Source of the DNA: Clostridia bacterium
Lineage (GTDB): Bacteria > Bacillota > Clostridia > Christensenellales > Aristaeellaceae
NCBI GenBank assembly: GCA_017463245.1
Contig: JAFTPN010000065.1
Coordinates: 1 to 62,314 of the forward strand
Reading direction: 5' to 3'
DNA: 62,314 bases
The notes beneath the pieces are model-generated. The model saw only the letters and a program-made list of their open reading frames with translations. It was not told where the DNA came from and did no database searches. Positions within the stretch are counted from its first letter, which is position 1. The number at the start of each line of letters is the position of its first letter. Shown one piece after another: positions 28,934 through 37,901 of the stretch. The translations under genes and the position numbers were made by a program.

Positions 28934-29857
28934 ATGAAGCGACTTCTGGCTCTGCTGATGGTGCTGCTGCTGGCCATCCCCACCGCCTATGCCACGCCTA
29001 TCCCCCTGAACGACATGACCGAAGTGCCCGAGACCAACGACGAGGGCTTTCTGCCCGAGGGCAGCGACCCGGTGTATTTCAAGGATTTCGAGGGTGGGTA
29101 CTGGTTCTATCTGGATCACGCCCTGCGGCTGGAAATCACCCGCACCCAGACCACCAAGCCGCTTCTGACCTACTACACCGCCGATATCTACCTGGCCTCC
29201 GGTGCTTCCATGTACACCGTGACCTACAATCCTGACCATCCCGGCCGCACCAACGGTCTGCCCCAGACCATGGCGCAGGAGCACAACGTGGTCTATGCCC
29301 AGAGCGGCGATTTCTACTCCTACCGCATCAGCCACGACAACTATCCCGGCCACATCGTCCGGGATGGCGAAGTGCTGTACAAAAAGAGCTACTCCAAGCT
29401 GCTGGAGCGCGTCCCCAACCTGGCCACCATCGGCTTCTTCCCCTCCGGCCGTGCCGAGGTGAACGAGGCCTGGGAGGTAACTGCCCAGGACTATGTGGAT
29501 CGCGGCGCCACCACGGTGATGGCCTTTGGCCCCCTGCTCATCCGCGATGGCGCAATGGCCGACCTCACCGCCGACGCCTACAGCCACAAGGAACCCCGCA
29601 GCTGCTTTGGCATTGTGGAGCCCAACCACTTTGTGGGGCTTCTGGTGGAAGGCCGCAAGGATCACTCCGACGGCGCTACCCTGGCCACCTGCGCCCAGAT
29701 CCTCTACGACATGGGCTGCTGGGACGCCATCAACCTGGACGGCGGCAACACCGCTGCCATGCTCTTCATGGGTGAAAGCGTCCAGCTGAGCAACAGCGGC
29801 GGCGTGGGTGAAAACGACCGCGCCATTCCCGACATCCTGTGCGCAGGCACCTATTAA
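28934..29857 (+). CDS. Secreted phosphodiester glycosidase-domain (NAGPA-like) protein
   Basis: A 307-residue exported protein with a signal peptide (MKRLLALLMVLLLAIPTAYA). The C-terminal half matches the NAGPA/DUF2233 domain: VMAFGPLLIRDGAM, RSCFGIVEPNHFVGLLVEGR and INLDGGNTAAMLFMG. In mammals this fold uncovers mannose-6-phosphate by removing GlcNAc from a phosphodiester. Bacterial relatives act in or on the cell envelope and are mostly uncharacterised. Its leader GGAGGTTTTTCCATGAAGC is identical to that of the secreted protein near 18.0 kb. The threonine aldolase gene follows after 16 bp. Confidence 0.85.
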   Translation: MKRLLALLMVLLLAIPTAYATPIPLNDMTEVPETNDEGFLPEGSDPVYFKDFEGGYWFYLDHALRLEITRTQTTKPLLTYYTADIYLASGASMYTVTYNPDHPGRTNGLPQTMAQEHNVVYAQSGDFYSYRISHDNYPGHIVRDGEVLYKKSYSKLLERVPNLATIGFFPSGRAEVNEAWEVTAQDYVDRGATTVMAFGPLLIRDGAMADLTADAYSHKEPRSCFGIVEPNHFVGLLVEGRKDHSDGATLATCAQILYDMGCWDAINLDGGNTAAMLFMGESVQLSNSGGVGENDRAIPDILCAGTY

Positions 29858-29873
29858 GAAAGGACGATTTCCC

Positions 29874-30899
29874 ATGATCCGCCTGAACTGCGACTACCTG
29901 GAGGGCTGCCACCCGGCCATCCTCCGCAAGCTGACCGAGACCAACATGGAGCAGACCGTGGGCTATGGCCTGGATCCCTATTGCGACCAGGCTGCCGCCA
30001 TGATCCGCGAAACCTTTGCCTGCCCTGAGGCCGCCGTGCATTTCCTGGTGGGCGGCACCCAGGCCAACACCACCGTCATTGCCGCCGCCCTGCGCCCCTA
30101 TGAGGGCGTTCTCTGCGCCGAGACCGGCCACATCAACGTGCATGAGACCGGCGCCATCGAGTCCAGCGGCCACAAGTGCCTGGCGCTGCCCCACAAGCAT
30201 GGCAAGATCACCGCTGCCCAGGTGGCTGCCGCCGTGGCCGCCCAGTGTGACGATGAGCACATCGTGAAGCCCGGCATGGTGTACATCAGCCTTTCCACCG
30301 AGCTGGGCACCCTGTACACCCTTGCCGAGCTGCAGGAAATGTACCGCACCTGCCAGCAGCTTGGCCTGTACCTGTTCATCGATGGCGCGCGCCTGGGCTA
30401 TGCCCTCGCCGCCCCCGCCTGCGACCTGACCCCCGCCGACCTGGCCAAGTGCTGCGATGTGTTCACCGTGGGCGGCACCAAGGTGGGCGCACTCTTTGGC
30501 GAGGCGGTGGTGATCAGCCAACCCGGGCTGAACCGCAACTTCCGCTACATGATCAAGCAGCGGGGCGGCATGCTGGCCAAAGGCCGCCTGCTGGGCGTCC
30601 AGTTCGTTGCGCTGATGGAAAACGGCCTGTACTTCACCATTGCCCGCAAGGCTGTGGAGCAGGCGCTGCGCATCCGCCAGGCGCTGGTGAACAAGGGCAT
30701 CCCGCTTTTCATCGATTCCCCCACCAACCAGCAGTACCCCATCTTCACCAAGGCACAAATGGCCGCGCTGTCCCAGCAGTTTGACCTGGCTCTGTGGGAG
30801 CCGGTGGATGACACCCGCGACGCCATGCGCGTGTGCACCTCCTGGGCGACCCCAGACGAGTACGTGGATGCCTTCATCGCTGCGGTGGAAGAGCTGTAA
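29874..30899 (+). CDS. ltaE: Low-specificity L-threonine aldolase
   Basis: A 341-residue PLP enzyme of fold type I, splitting threonine (and allo-threonine) into glycine and acetaldehyde. The PLP lysine is Lys203 in FTVGGTKVG; the Asp-containing LFIDGARLGYA and the substrate-binding HINVHETGA fit the family. AAAGGA lies 8 bases before the chosen ATG. It sits 16 bp behind the NAGPA-like gene in one operon, with no obvious metabolic link. A strong terminator follows. Confidence 0.92.
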   Translation: MIRLNCDYLEGCHPAILRKLTETNMEQTVGYGLDPYCDQAAAMIRETFACPEAAVHFLVGGTQANTTVIAAALRPYEGVLCAETGHINVHETGAIESSGHKCLALPHKHGKITAAQVAAAVAAQCDDEHIVKPGMVYISLSTELGTLYTLAELQEMYRTCQQLGLYLFIDGARLGYALAAPACDLTPADLAKCCDVFTVGGTKVGALFGEAVVISQPGLNRNFRYMIKQRGGMLAKGRLLGVQFVALMENGLYFTIARKAVEQALRIRQALVNKGIPLFIDSPTNQQYPIFTKAQMAALSQQFDLALWEPVDDTRDAMRVCTSWATPDEYVDAFIAAVEEL

Positions 30900-30918
30900 A
30901 CCATTCGATCACATAAGC

Positions 30919-30966
30919 AAAGCACACTTGCTGACCGCCCCTGTGGAGGTGCAAGTGTGCTTTTTT
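30919..30966 (+). terminator. Terminator of the aldolase operon
   Basis: A 12-bp stem AAGCACACTTGC/GCAAGTGTGCTT followed by TTTT. It lies between converging genes. Confidence 0.85.
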
Positions 30967-30988
30967 GTTTGATAGATTGCGCTTGTAA

Positions 30989-31378
30989 TCACAGCGCAAC
31001 CCCTAATTCTCTGCATTTCTCAATTGCCAGATCATGGTCTTGCAGCGCCGCGAGGTGATACCAATGCTTCGCCTGTTCGATGTCCTGTTCGACCCCGATA
31101 GCCTCTTCATAAAACCAAGCCAAATTGCATTGTCCATCTCGATCGCCATGCTCTGCTGCACGCCGAGTCCAATACAATGCTTTCGCCAGGTCTTTTTCAA
31201 CGCCAAGACCACCATAATAAAAGTAGCCTATCTGGCATTCAGCAAGGGGATATCCCCGTTCTGCCAGAACCAGATGCCCTTCGAAGCACTTATCATATTG
31301 TTTTGATTCCCAGTATTTTTCAATCAGCTCGTTGCAAATGTCCAATTCTTCACACGGCTTATAATAACTGCTTGCCAT
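30989..31378 (-). CDS. SEL1-repeat protein
   Basis: A 129-residue soluble protein made of SEL1-like tetratricopeptide repeats: AECQIGYFYYGGLGVEKDLAKALYWTRRAAEHGD near 47-80 and GQCNLAWFYEEAIGVEQDIEQAKHWYHLAA near 82-111. Such repeats form curved helical scaffolds for protein binding. The gene is richer in A and T than its neighbours, a sign of different origin. It begins 3 bp after the end of the flavin-binding gene, and a GGAGG lies 12 bases upstream of the ATG, inside that gene's end, so it is co-expressed. Confidence 0.85.
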   Translation of the reverse strand: MASSYYKPCEELDICNELIEKYWESKQYDKCFEGHLVLAERGYPLAECQIGYFYYGGLGVEKDLAKALYWTRRAAEHGDRDGQCNLAWFYEEAIGVEQDIEQAKHWYHLAALQDHDLAIEKCRELGVAL

Positions 31379-31381
31379 TCT

Positions 31382-31858
31382 TTACGATTCCTCCACCAGC
31401 TTGCCGCAGATATGCTCCGGGGTCAGCTCCAGCAGCAGGGTCTTGTCGGCATACTGGGCGATCTCCCTCTGGATATACGCATCGTCCGAGGTGAACTTGT
31501 GGCTCAGCTTCGTGGTGATATCGATGATCCTGTCCATGTCCTCCACCACCTGCATCCGGCCGAAGACGATCACGCTTTTCACGTTCAGCGCCCAATGGCC
31601 GGGGTTGCGATAGCCCTCGTCATAGGTGCAGAAGGACACCTTGTCCCCCTTGCGCAGGGCGTCCAGCCGGTGGCCGACCTTGCCGCTGTGGAAGTAGATT
31701 TTGCCGTCTTCTTCATTGTACCAATGGTTCATGGGCATGCCGTAGGGATAGTCGTCGTCGCCGATCACCGAAAGCACGCCGCGCTTCTCCGTTTTCAGCA
31801 CCTGGAGGCATTCCTCCATGGGCAGCTGCTTTTTCTTGCGGATCATTTCCCTGAACAT
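31382..31858 (-). CDS. Pyridoxamine 5'-phosphate oxidase-fold flavoprotein
   Basis: A 158-residue split-barrel protein of the pyridoxamine phosphate oxidase-like, NimA-like group that binds FMN or heme. Typical pieces are RGVLSVIGDDDYPYGMPMNHWY, GKIYFHSGKVGHRLDALRKGDKVSFCTYDEG and VKSVIVFGRM. Members often reduce nitro compounds or act in flavin redox. The start has GGGAGG 9 bases upstream; an earlier in-frame ATG 51 bases up lies within the preceding terminator region. It shares an mRNA with the SEL1 gene. Confidence 0.85.
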   Translation of the reverse strand: MFREMIRKKKQLPMEECLQVLKTEKRGVLSVIGDDDYPYGMPMNHWYNEEDGKIYFHSGKVGHRLDALRKGDKVSFCTYDEGYRNPGHWALNVKSVIVFGRMQVVEDMDRIIDITTKLSHKFTSDDAYIQREIAQYADKTLLLELTPEHICGKLVEES

Positions 31859-31894
31859 TCGTCCACGCCTCCCGTATCTTTGGTTAAGCAAAGC

Positions 31895-31922
31895 AAGCCA
31901 CGACAGCAATTTGTCGTGGCTT
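31895..31922 (-). terminator. Terminator of the CD1247-type gene
   Basis: An 11-bp stem AAGCCACGACA/TGTCGTGGCTT, with TGCTTTGCTT following on the minus strand. Confidence 0.7.
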
Positions 31923-31956
31923 GGCTTGTTGGATGGTTTACTTTTCGCTGCGGAAG

Positions 31957-32418
31957 TTACTCCTCGGTCTCCTCGTCGTCCTCTTCAAGCTCGGGGAAAA
32001 CGGGCTTGTTGCAGGCGGGGCAGAGGTAGTCCTCGTCGAAGTCCACATCGGAGGCGCGGAACTCGATCTCGTGGCCGCAGGAAGGGCAGGCGTAGGAGAT
32101 CAGCTCGTCATCCTCGTCATCCTCGCAGTCGCAGCAATCGCAGTCGTCGTCCTCGCAATCGCAGTCGTGGCAATGGCATTCATCGTCTTCGTCGTCGCCA
32201 AAGAGGGTCTCCTCCAGGTCGGCCAGATCGTCGTCGATGGACTCCACATACTCGTTCAGCTCTTCGTGAGCCTCACCCATCACTTCCAGCTCTTCGGCCA
32301 TGTCGCTCACCAGCTCCAGCAGCTCCGCCAGGAGCTTGTTGGAGTCCTTTTCCATGTTGAGCTTCATGCCAGCGGCCAGACCCTTGATGTAGCTTGCCTT
32401 GTCAGTCAGTTTGCTCAT
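31957..32418 (-). CDS. CD1247-type protein with an Asp/Cys cluster and zinc-ribbon tail
   Basis: A 153-residue acidic protein. Residues 1-70 are helical (SYIKGLAAGMKLNME...LAELLELVSDMAEEL) and match the CD1247 N-terminal domain found across Clostridia, whose function is unknown. The C-terminal end carries a ribbon with CPSCGH and CPACNK. Between them is an unusual stretch of alternating Asp, Cys and His (DECHCHDCDCEDDDCDCCDC) that looks able to bind several metal ions. It lies after efp and pepP on the same strand, separated by a hairpin-rich gap. AGGAGG-like sequence precedes the start. Confidence 0.8.
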   Translation of the reverse strand: MSKLTDKASYIKGLAAGMKLNMEKDSNKLLAELLELVSDMAEELEVMGEAHEELNEYVESIDDDLADLEETLFGDDEDDECHCHDCDCEDDDCDCCDCEDDEDDELISYACPSCGHEIEFRASDVDFDEDYLCPACNKPVFPELEEDDEETEE

Positions 32419-32460
32419 GGTTTTCCTCCTGAAAAAACATTTTCAGTCACTTACCCAAGG

Positions 32461-32535
32461 ATTCCGCACCTGCGGGTGCGGCCAAAGGGCTTTCCGATCG
32501 CCCTTTGGAAACCTTCGGCCGAAAACACTACTTGG
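32461..32535 (-). repeat. Hairpin-rich spacer between efp and the CD1247-type gene
   Basis: CCGCACC/GGGTGCGG and CCAAAGGGC/GCCCTTTGG hairpins followed by GGCCGAA. The second belongs to the CCAAAGGG/CCCTTTGG module seen at other repeat sites and may attenuate read-through from efp. Confidence 0.55.
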
Positions 32536-32553
32536 TTGATTATTATTGGATAA

Positions 32554-33111
32554 TTAGGCGCGCTCCATGTACTCACCAGAGCGGGTGTCGATACGGATCA
32601 TATCGCCGGTGTTGATGAACAGCGGCACCTGCAGGCTGTAGCCGGTCTCCAGGGTGGCGGGCTTGTAGGTGTTGGAGGCGGTGTCGCCCTTGAAGCCGGG
32701 CTCGGTGTCGGTGACCTGCAGGATCACGAAGTTGGGAGCTTCCACAGAGAAGGCGCTGCCCTTGAAGAAGCGCATGGTCACGTTGGTGCCTTCCTTCACG
32801 AAGGGGATGGCGTCTTCCACCTGGTCAGCGGACAGGGGGATCTGGTCGTAGGTCTCCACGTCCATGAAGTAGTACAGGTCGCCATCGTTGTACACATACT
32901 GCATTTCCTTGGTCTCGATGATGGCCTTGGGCATCTTGTCGGTGGGGTTGAAGGAGCGCTCAACCACAGCGCCGGTCATCACGTTCTTGATCTTGGTGCG
33001 CACAAAGGCAGCGCCCTTGCCGGGCTTCACGTGCTGGAAATCAACGATGTTCCACACGCCGCCATCCCATTCAACAGTAATGCCCTTTTTGAAATCGCCA
33101 GCAGTAATCAT
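32554..33111 (-). CDS. efp: Elongation factor P
   Basis: A 185-residue three-domain EF-P that helps ribosomes through polyproline stretches. The tip loop is KPGKGAAF with Lys32 in the position that is modified in other bacteria; the neighbouring prolines and glycines fit that of Bacillota. The middle domain with [22 protein letters not shown] is clear, and the C-terminal domain ends [18 protein letters not shown] precedes the ATG. It follows the Xaa-Pro peptidase gene on the same strand, a common pairing in Bacillota. Confidence 0.96.
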   Translation of the reverse strand: MITAGDFKKGITVEWDGGVWNIVDFQHVKPGKGAAFVRTKIKNVMTGAVVERSFNPTDKMPKAIIETKEMQYVYNDGDLYYFMDVETYDQIPLSADQVEDAIPFVKEGTNVTMRFFKGSAFSVEAPNFVILQVTDTEPGFKGDTASNTYKPATLETGYSLQVPLFINTGDMIRIDTRSGEYMERA

Positions 33112-33264
33112 GATTCATTCCTCCATCTATTTCTTTTGATTTGTTTAGCGGGTTTTTTATTGAGAGCCCATCGGGCAAACAACCATTGGTTATCGCCATT
33201 ATGCACGCGGAGCACAAGCCTGGCTACCAGCGCCATTGGCGGATTGGCCGCGGCCACTGGCCGC

Positions 33265-34338
33265 TCAAAGGATAATGAGTTCCTTGGTGGGAGTGGTCAG
33301 CGGCTCGCAGCCGGTCTCGGTCACCAGGCAGGTGTTCTCGATGCGCACACCGCCCAGGCCGGGGATGTACACGCCGGGCTCCACGGTGATCACCACGCCG
33401 GGCTCCATCACATCGTCGGAGAGGTAGGACAGACGGGGATTCTCGTGGATGTCGATGCCCACCGCATGACCCAGGCTGTGGCCGAAGCGGCCTTCGTAGC
33501 CCTGGCTGTGGATGTAGTCGCGGGCGATCTTGTCCAGCTCGGCGCCGGTCTTGCCGGGCGCCAGGGCTTCCTCAGCCAGGATCTGCGCCTGGAGCACGGT
33601 GTCGTACACGCGGCGCATTTCGGTGCTGGGCTCGCCCAGAGCCACGGTGCGGGTCATGTCGGAGCAATAGCCGTCCACCTTGGCGCCGAAGTCCATGGTG
33701 ATCATGTCGCCCTTGCGCAGCTTGCGGGGGCCGGGGATGGCGTGGCACAGGCTGCCGTTCTCGCCGGAGGCGATGATGGTCTCAAAGGCGTTGCCGTCGG
33801 CGCCCAGCTTGAGCATGGTGAAGTCCAGCTCGATCTGCAGATCCTTTTCGGTCATGCCCTCTTTGATCTTGGGCAGCAGCGCCTCGAAGGCGGCGCTGGT
33901 GATGGCCGCAGCACGGCGCATGGCCTCAGCCTCGGCAGGGGTCTTGATCTGGCGGAGCTTTTCAGGTGCGCCGGCCAGGGAGAGATAGCTCACGCCATCG
34001 CCCACGGCATTGCGCAGACTTTCGAAGCTGCGCACGGTGAGGTAATCATCCTCATAGCGCAGGGTATCGACCTGATCCTCCTGGCACAATTTGGCCACCC
34101 ACTGGTTGTGACCCAGGCCACGGTCGGTCATGTTCACCTGGAAGCCGGGAGCCTGCTGCTCGGCCTGCTCCACATAGCGGAAGTCGGTGATGATCACCCG
34201 GCGGGTGCCGGAGATGAACACACAGCCTTCACCAGTATACCCCTGCGTCAGGTAGAACATATTGGAAGGATTGTGCACCACCACAGCGCTTTGCGCCGTG
34301 AGGCTCAACTGTTCTACGAGCTTATCAGAAGCTGTCAA
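33265..34338 (-). CDS. pepP: Xaa-Pro aminopeptidase, M24 family
   Basis: A 357-residue two-domain M24 metallopeptidase that cleaves N-terminal residues before proline. The N-terminal creatinase-like domain ([17 protein letters not shown]-like) precedes the pita-bread domain with metal ligands: [19 protein letters not shown] (two Asp), [14 protein letters not shown] (His), TVEPGVYI (Glu) and VRIENT (Glu). The most likely start is a TTG, since no ATG or GTG with a ribosome site lies near; AAAGG sits about 12 bases upstream. It is followed by efp, so proline-peptide turnover and polyproline translation share a locus. Confidence 0.92.
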   Translation of the reverse strand: MTASDKLVEQLSLTAQSAVVVHNPSNMFYLTQGYTGEGCVFISGTRRVIITDFRYVEQAEQQAPGFQVNMTDRGLGHNQWVAKLCQEDQVDTLRYEDDYLTVRSFESLRNAVGDGVSYLSLAGAPEKLRQIKTPAEAEAMRRAAAITSAAFEALLPKIKEGMTEKDLQIELDFTMLKLGADGNAFETIIASGENGSLCHAIPGPRKLRKGDMITMDFGAKVDGYCSDMTRTVALGEPSTEMRRVYDTVLQAQILAEEALAPGKTGAELDKIARDYIHSQGYEGRFGHSLGHAVGIDIHENPRLSYLSDDVMEPGVVITVEPGVYIPGLGGVRIENTCLVTETGCEPLTTPTKELIIL

Positions 34339-34479
34339 AATTGTTCACTGCCTTTCCCGGATTGTCCAGCACAGCTGCGCGCAGACATATCCATCGGATA
34401 GTATACCATAAAACGCCGCCAAAGAAAAGGATTTTTTTGTGCTTCCGGGCGAATGAAATACCCTTTTCGCTTTCTTCCC

Positions 34480-34508
34480 TTCCAAATGACAAAAAAATGT
34501 GTTATAAT
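34480..34508 (+). promoter_or_regulatory. Promoter of the sensor-GGDEF/UDG operon
   Basis: TTCCAA, 17 bp, TATAAT, with a 45-base leader. Confidence 0.7.
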
Positions 34509-34552
34509 AGACAATAAGGACTTCGTTCGTTTTGAATCAGGAGGGTTTTGCC

Positions 34553-36475
34553 ATGTCGCGGAAGATCATCGGCGTTTTGGCTGCAACGCCGGAGACTATC
34601 TATGCCACCCGCATCCTGGACGCCATCGGTACTCGTTGCCAGGCCTATGGCTACGATGTAGCGGTGATCGCCACGCTGTGCGATATTTCCCTTTCCCAGG
34701 AAAAATATCTGGCCGGCGAAGAGAACATCTACAACCTGGTCAATTTCGACCGGCTGGATGGCGTGATCGTGGATTCCCTCTCCCTGATGGACAGCGTCAC
34801 CCGCACGATCATCCCCCAGATCCCTCAAATGCTGAAGGAAAAGTGCCATAAACCCGTGGTATGCCTGGGGCCGCTGCTGCCGGAGTATCCCTGCTTTATC
34901 ACCCGCAACCAGCATATTTTGAAGGACATTACCTCCCATGTGATCGATGCCCACGGCTGCCGCAATCTCTATTGCCTCACCGGCCCTGAGGGCGACGCCG
35001 ATGCCACCGACCGTCTGGCGGGCTTCCTGGCCGCGCTGGACGCCCACGGTATCCCCCGGGAGGAAAGCCAGGTCTTCTATGGCGATTTCTGGTTCCCCGG
35101 CGGCGCCGAGCTGGGACGGAAGATTGTTTCCGGCGAGGTGCCCATGCCCCAGGCGGTGATCTGCGCCAGCGACCACATGGCGCTGGGCCTGACCAACTAC
35201 CTCACCAAGCACGGCGTCCGCGTGCCGGAGGATATCATCGTCACCGGCTTCGACGCCACCCCCGAGGGCAGCATCAACACCGTGACCCTCACCAGCGCCG
35301 TGCCGGACTATGAGAGCGTCATCGTCAGCGCCATCGATGCCCTGCGCAGCCAGATCGACCCCGGCGCACCCATCCTGCCCTATGCCTACCAGGCCGGGGA
35401 GCATCTCCGATTGGGCATGAGCTGCGGCTGCAGCCACGATATCAGCACGGTGATGACCCAGATGCGGGAGTCCTTCTACAATGTGAACCAGGATCTGTCC
35501 GACGGCCAACTGACCATCGACATGGGCGTGCTGCTGGAAAGCAGCATGATGGAAGCCCTGTCCGACACCGCCTCGCCCCAGGAATGCATTTATCAGGTCT
35601 ACATCAAGACCTATCTCATGGGCCAGTATGACGAGTTTTTCCTCTGCCTGGACGAGAAATGGCTCCACGCTGACCAATGCTGCAAAAACGGCTATCCCCA
35701 GCGGATCAAAATGGTGCTGACCAACAACCATCAGCCCGATTCCGGCCACTACGAAAACGGCCCCACCTTCGAAACCAGCCTCATGCTGCCCACCCTGGGC
35801 AGCGAGGAGCACAAGCCCTCTATTTTCTATTTCATGCCCGTGCATTTCCTTGACCAGTCCATGGGCTATGCCGTTTTGCGCTTCGAGCTGGGCAAGCCCC
35901 ACCACATGACCTGCGTGATCCGCAACTGGCTGAAGAACGTGAACTCCGGCCTTCACATTTCCCGCACCGCCCACCGGCTGGAGTCCCTCTCCACCCGCGA
36001 TGGCATGACCGGCGCCTACAACCGCCGGGGCATGGAGCTGATGCTGGATCACATGCTGCGCAAGGCCGCCCCGGAGGACAATGTGCTGGCCTTCGTTATC
36101 GACATGGACAGGCTGAAGCACATCAACGATACCTTCGGCCATGCAGATGGCGACTTTGGCATCAACGCCATTTGCAGCGCCGCCATGAGCATCACCCGGG
36201 ACGACGAGCTGTGCGTCCGCGCCGGCGGCGACGAGTTCTACGTCATCGGAATCGGCGCTTATGATCCCGCCGAGGCAGAAAAGCGCATTGCCCGCTTCTA
36301 CGAGACCCTGGCCGAGGCCAACGCCAGTGCCCACAAGCCCTATACGCTGTCCGCCAGCATCGGCAGCGCCTGCATCCCCCTGGCCAGCGGCATGACGGTG
36401 ATGGGCATCATTCGCATTGCCGATGCGAAGATGTACGAAAACAAGGTGCAGAAGAAGATGCAGCGGAAGGACTGA
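34553..36475 (+). CDS. LacI-type sugar-sensor/diguanylate cyclase fusion
   Basis: A 640-residue soluble protein. Residues 1-300 form a periplasmic-binding-protein-like ligand domain of the LacI/GalR type (RKIIGVLAATPETIYATRILD, ICASDHMALGLTNYL, VPEDIIVTGFDATPEG), but without the DNA-binding helix-turn-helix and without signal peptide or membrane helix. A middle region of about 150 residues follows (DUF-like, unassigned). The C-terminal GGDEF domain has an intact active site (Gly558-Phe562) and the start motif SLSTRDGMTGAYNRRG. The inhibitory site reads RDDE (549-552), where RxxD is usual. It probably makes c-di-GMP in response to a sugar-like ligand in the cytoplasm. A UDG-like gene follows after 5 bp. 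Confidence 0.9.
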   Translation: MSRKIIGVLAATPETIYATRILDAIGTRCQAYGYDVAVIATLCDISLSQEKYLAGEENIYNLVNFDRLDGVIVDSLSLMDSVTRTIIPQIPQMLKEKCHKPVVCLGPLLPEYPCFITRNQHILKDITSHVIDAHGCRNLYCLTGPEGDADATDRLAGFLAALDAHGIPREESQVFYGDFWFPGGAELGRKIVSGEVPMPQAVICASDHMALGLTNYLTKHGVRVPEDIIVTGFDATPEGSINTVTLTSAVPDYESVIVSAIDALRSQIDPGAPILPYAYQAGEHLRLGMSCGCSHDISTVMTQMRESFYNVNQDLSDGQLTIDMGVLLESSMMEALSDTASPQECIYQVYIKTYLMGQYDEFFLCLDEKWLHADQCCKNGYPQRIKMVLTNNHQPDSGHYENGPTFETSLMLPTLGSEEHKPSIFYFMPVHFLDQSMGYAVLRFELGKPHHMTCVIRNWLKNVNSGLHISRTAHRLESLSTRDGMTGAYNRRGMELMLDHMLRKAAPEDNVLAFVIDMDRLKHINDTFGHADGDFGINAICSAAMSITRDDELCVRAGGDEFYVIGIGAYDPAEAEKRIARFYETLAEANASAHKPYTLSASIGSACIPLASGMTVMGIIRIADAKMYENKVQKKMQRKD

Positions 36476-36480
36476 GCGCC

Positions 36481-37074
36481 ATGAATATTAGGCAGCAATT
36501 GCAGCAAGCGCTGGGCGCACATCCCCACATCCAGCTGAACGATGTGGAGGTCGACCCCGCCGCCATCCGTGCCATCATGATCAACGAGGTCGTGCCGGAG
36601 GATCCTGCCCAGGACTTCTACGGCAGCAGCGGCGAGCAGTACCTTTCCACCACCATCCCCCTGTTCCAGAAGGCCGGGCTGCCCGTGGAGACCGTGGCGG
36701 ATATCCTGCGCATGGGCGTGTACATCACCAATGCGGTGAAAACGCCCAAGACCGCCTATGCCATCGAGAAAAGCAGCATCGAGGAAAGCCTCCCCTGGCT
36801 GGAGGCGGAGCTGGCGCTGTTCCCGAATGTCAAGGTCGTTATGCTCATGGGCGATGTGGCCAAGAAGATGTTCAACCAGATCGTCCGCAAGACCACCAGG
36901 CGCAACGTCATTCCCTCCGGCGCCACCTACAAGCTGCGCGCCACGCCCTTCTATTATGGCGATGTGCGGGTCATGCCCTCCTACATCATGACGGGCGGCA
37001 ATATCCTGATCGAAAAAAGCAAGGTCGCCATGGCCGCCCAGGACATCGCCGCCATGGCAGAGATCATCAAATAA
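36481..37074 (+). CDS. Uracil-DNA glycosylase superfamily protein
   Basis: A 197-residue protein resembling a Clostridial UDG-superfamily group. Key stretches are IMINEVVPEDPAQDFYGSSG, LRMGVYITNAVKTPKT and VVMLMGDVAKKMFNQ; the first corresponds to the usual active-site motif (GxNP) and the second to the glycosylase core, though an active Asp/Asn is not clear. Its start is set by GGAAGGA. It is translated 5 bp after the GGDEF protein, so both share one mRNA. Whether it repairs DNA or has taken another role is open, since its partner is a signalling enzyme. Confidence 0.7.
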   Translation: MNIRQQLQQALGAHPHIQLNDVEVDPAAIRAIMINEVVPEDPAQDFYGSSGEQYLSTTIPLFQKAGLPVETVADILRMGVYITNAVKTPKTAYAIEKSSIEESLPWLEAELALFPNVKVVMLMGDVAKKMFNQIVRKTTRRNVIPSGATYKLRATPFYYGDVRVMPSYIMTGGNILIEKSKVAMAAQDIAAMAEIIK

Positions 37075-37082
37075 GCTTCACG

Positions 37083-37105
37083 CCGGACGCCATGTCCGGT
37101 TTTTT
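37083..37105 (+). terminator. Terminator of the GGDEF-UDG operon
   Basis: CCGGAC/GTCCGG stem with a five-base loop, followed by six T residues. Confidence 0.85.
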
Positions 37106-37130
37106 CTTTGTTCCAAAACACCTTCCACCG

Positions 37131-37159
37131 TTGACGCGCCCCGCCCCGCGTGGTAGGAT
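37131..37159 (+). promoter_or_regulatory. Promoter of azlCD
   Basis: TTGACG, 17 bp, TAGGAT. Confidence 0.7.
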
Positions 37160-37199
37160 GAAGCTTGTTCCATTATACGAAATCGAGGCGAATTGACCC

Positions 37200-37901
37200 A
37201 TGAACCGCTTGTTTCTCAAGGGCGTAAAGCACGGCATCCCCATTGCGCTGGGCTACCTCTCGGTGTCCTTCACCTTCGGCATGAAGGCCGTGAGCGACGG
37301 CCTCACCTGGCAGCAGGCCGTGCTGATCTCCATGACCAATGTGACCAGCGCCGGACAGTTTGCCGGCCTGCCCCTGATGCTTGCCCAGGCCTCCCTCATC
37401 GAGGCCGCGCTGACCCAGTTCATCATCAACCTGCGCTATGCGCTGATGGGCGTGTCCCTCTCGCAAAAGCTGGATAAGACCATGACCACCCTGCACCGCA
37501 TGGCCTTCTCCTTCTGCAATACCGACGAGATCTTCGCCGTGGCCTCCTCCCAGCCGGAAAAGGTGGGCAAAGGCTACCTCTATGGCCTCATGTCCACGCC
37601 CTGGTTTGGCTGGGCGCTGGGCACGCTGCTGGGCGCGGTGGCCGGGCAGCTGCTGCCGGAGTTCTTCCGCACAGCGCTGGGCATCGCCATTTATGGCATG
37701 TTCCTGGCCATCATCCTGCCCCCTGCCCGCAAGGAGCATCCCGTGCGGGTGGTGGTGGTCATCGCCGTGGCGCTGAGCCTGTGCTTCCGCTACATCCCCG
37801 TGCTGAACCAGCTTTCCAGCGGGTTTGTGATCATCATCTGTGCCGTGGCCGCCTCCACCGTGGGCGCGCTGCTGTTCCCGGTAAAGGAGGGTGACGCATG
37901 A
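37200..37901 (+). CDS. azlC: AzlC branched-chain amino acid exporter subunit
   Basis: A 233-residue integral membrane protein of the AzlC family, the large subunit of a two-part branched-chain amino acid exporter. Characteristic parts are GIPIALGYLSVSFTFGMKA, TNVTSAGQFAGLPLM and FIINLRYALMGVSLSQKL. Seven or eight hydrophobic segments are seen. GAGGCG lies 8 bases upstream of the ATG. The stop overlaps the azlD start by four bases (ATGA), as is usual for this pair. Confidence 0.92.
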   Translation: MNRLFLKGVKHGIPIALGYLSVSFTFGMKAVSDGLTWQQAVLISMTNVTSAGQFAGLPLMLAQASLIEAALTQFIINLRYALMGVSLSQKLDKTMTTLHRMAFSFCNTDEIFAVASSQPEKVGKGYLYGLMSTPWFGWALGTLLGAVAGQLLPEFFRTALGIAIYGMFLAIILPPARKEHPVRVVVVIAVALSLCFRYIPVLNQLSSGFVIIICAVAASTVGALLFPVKEGDA

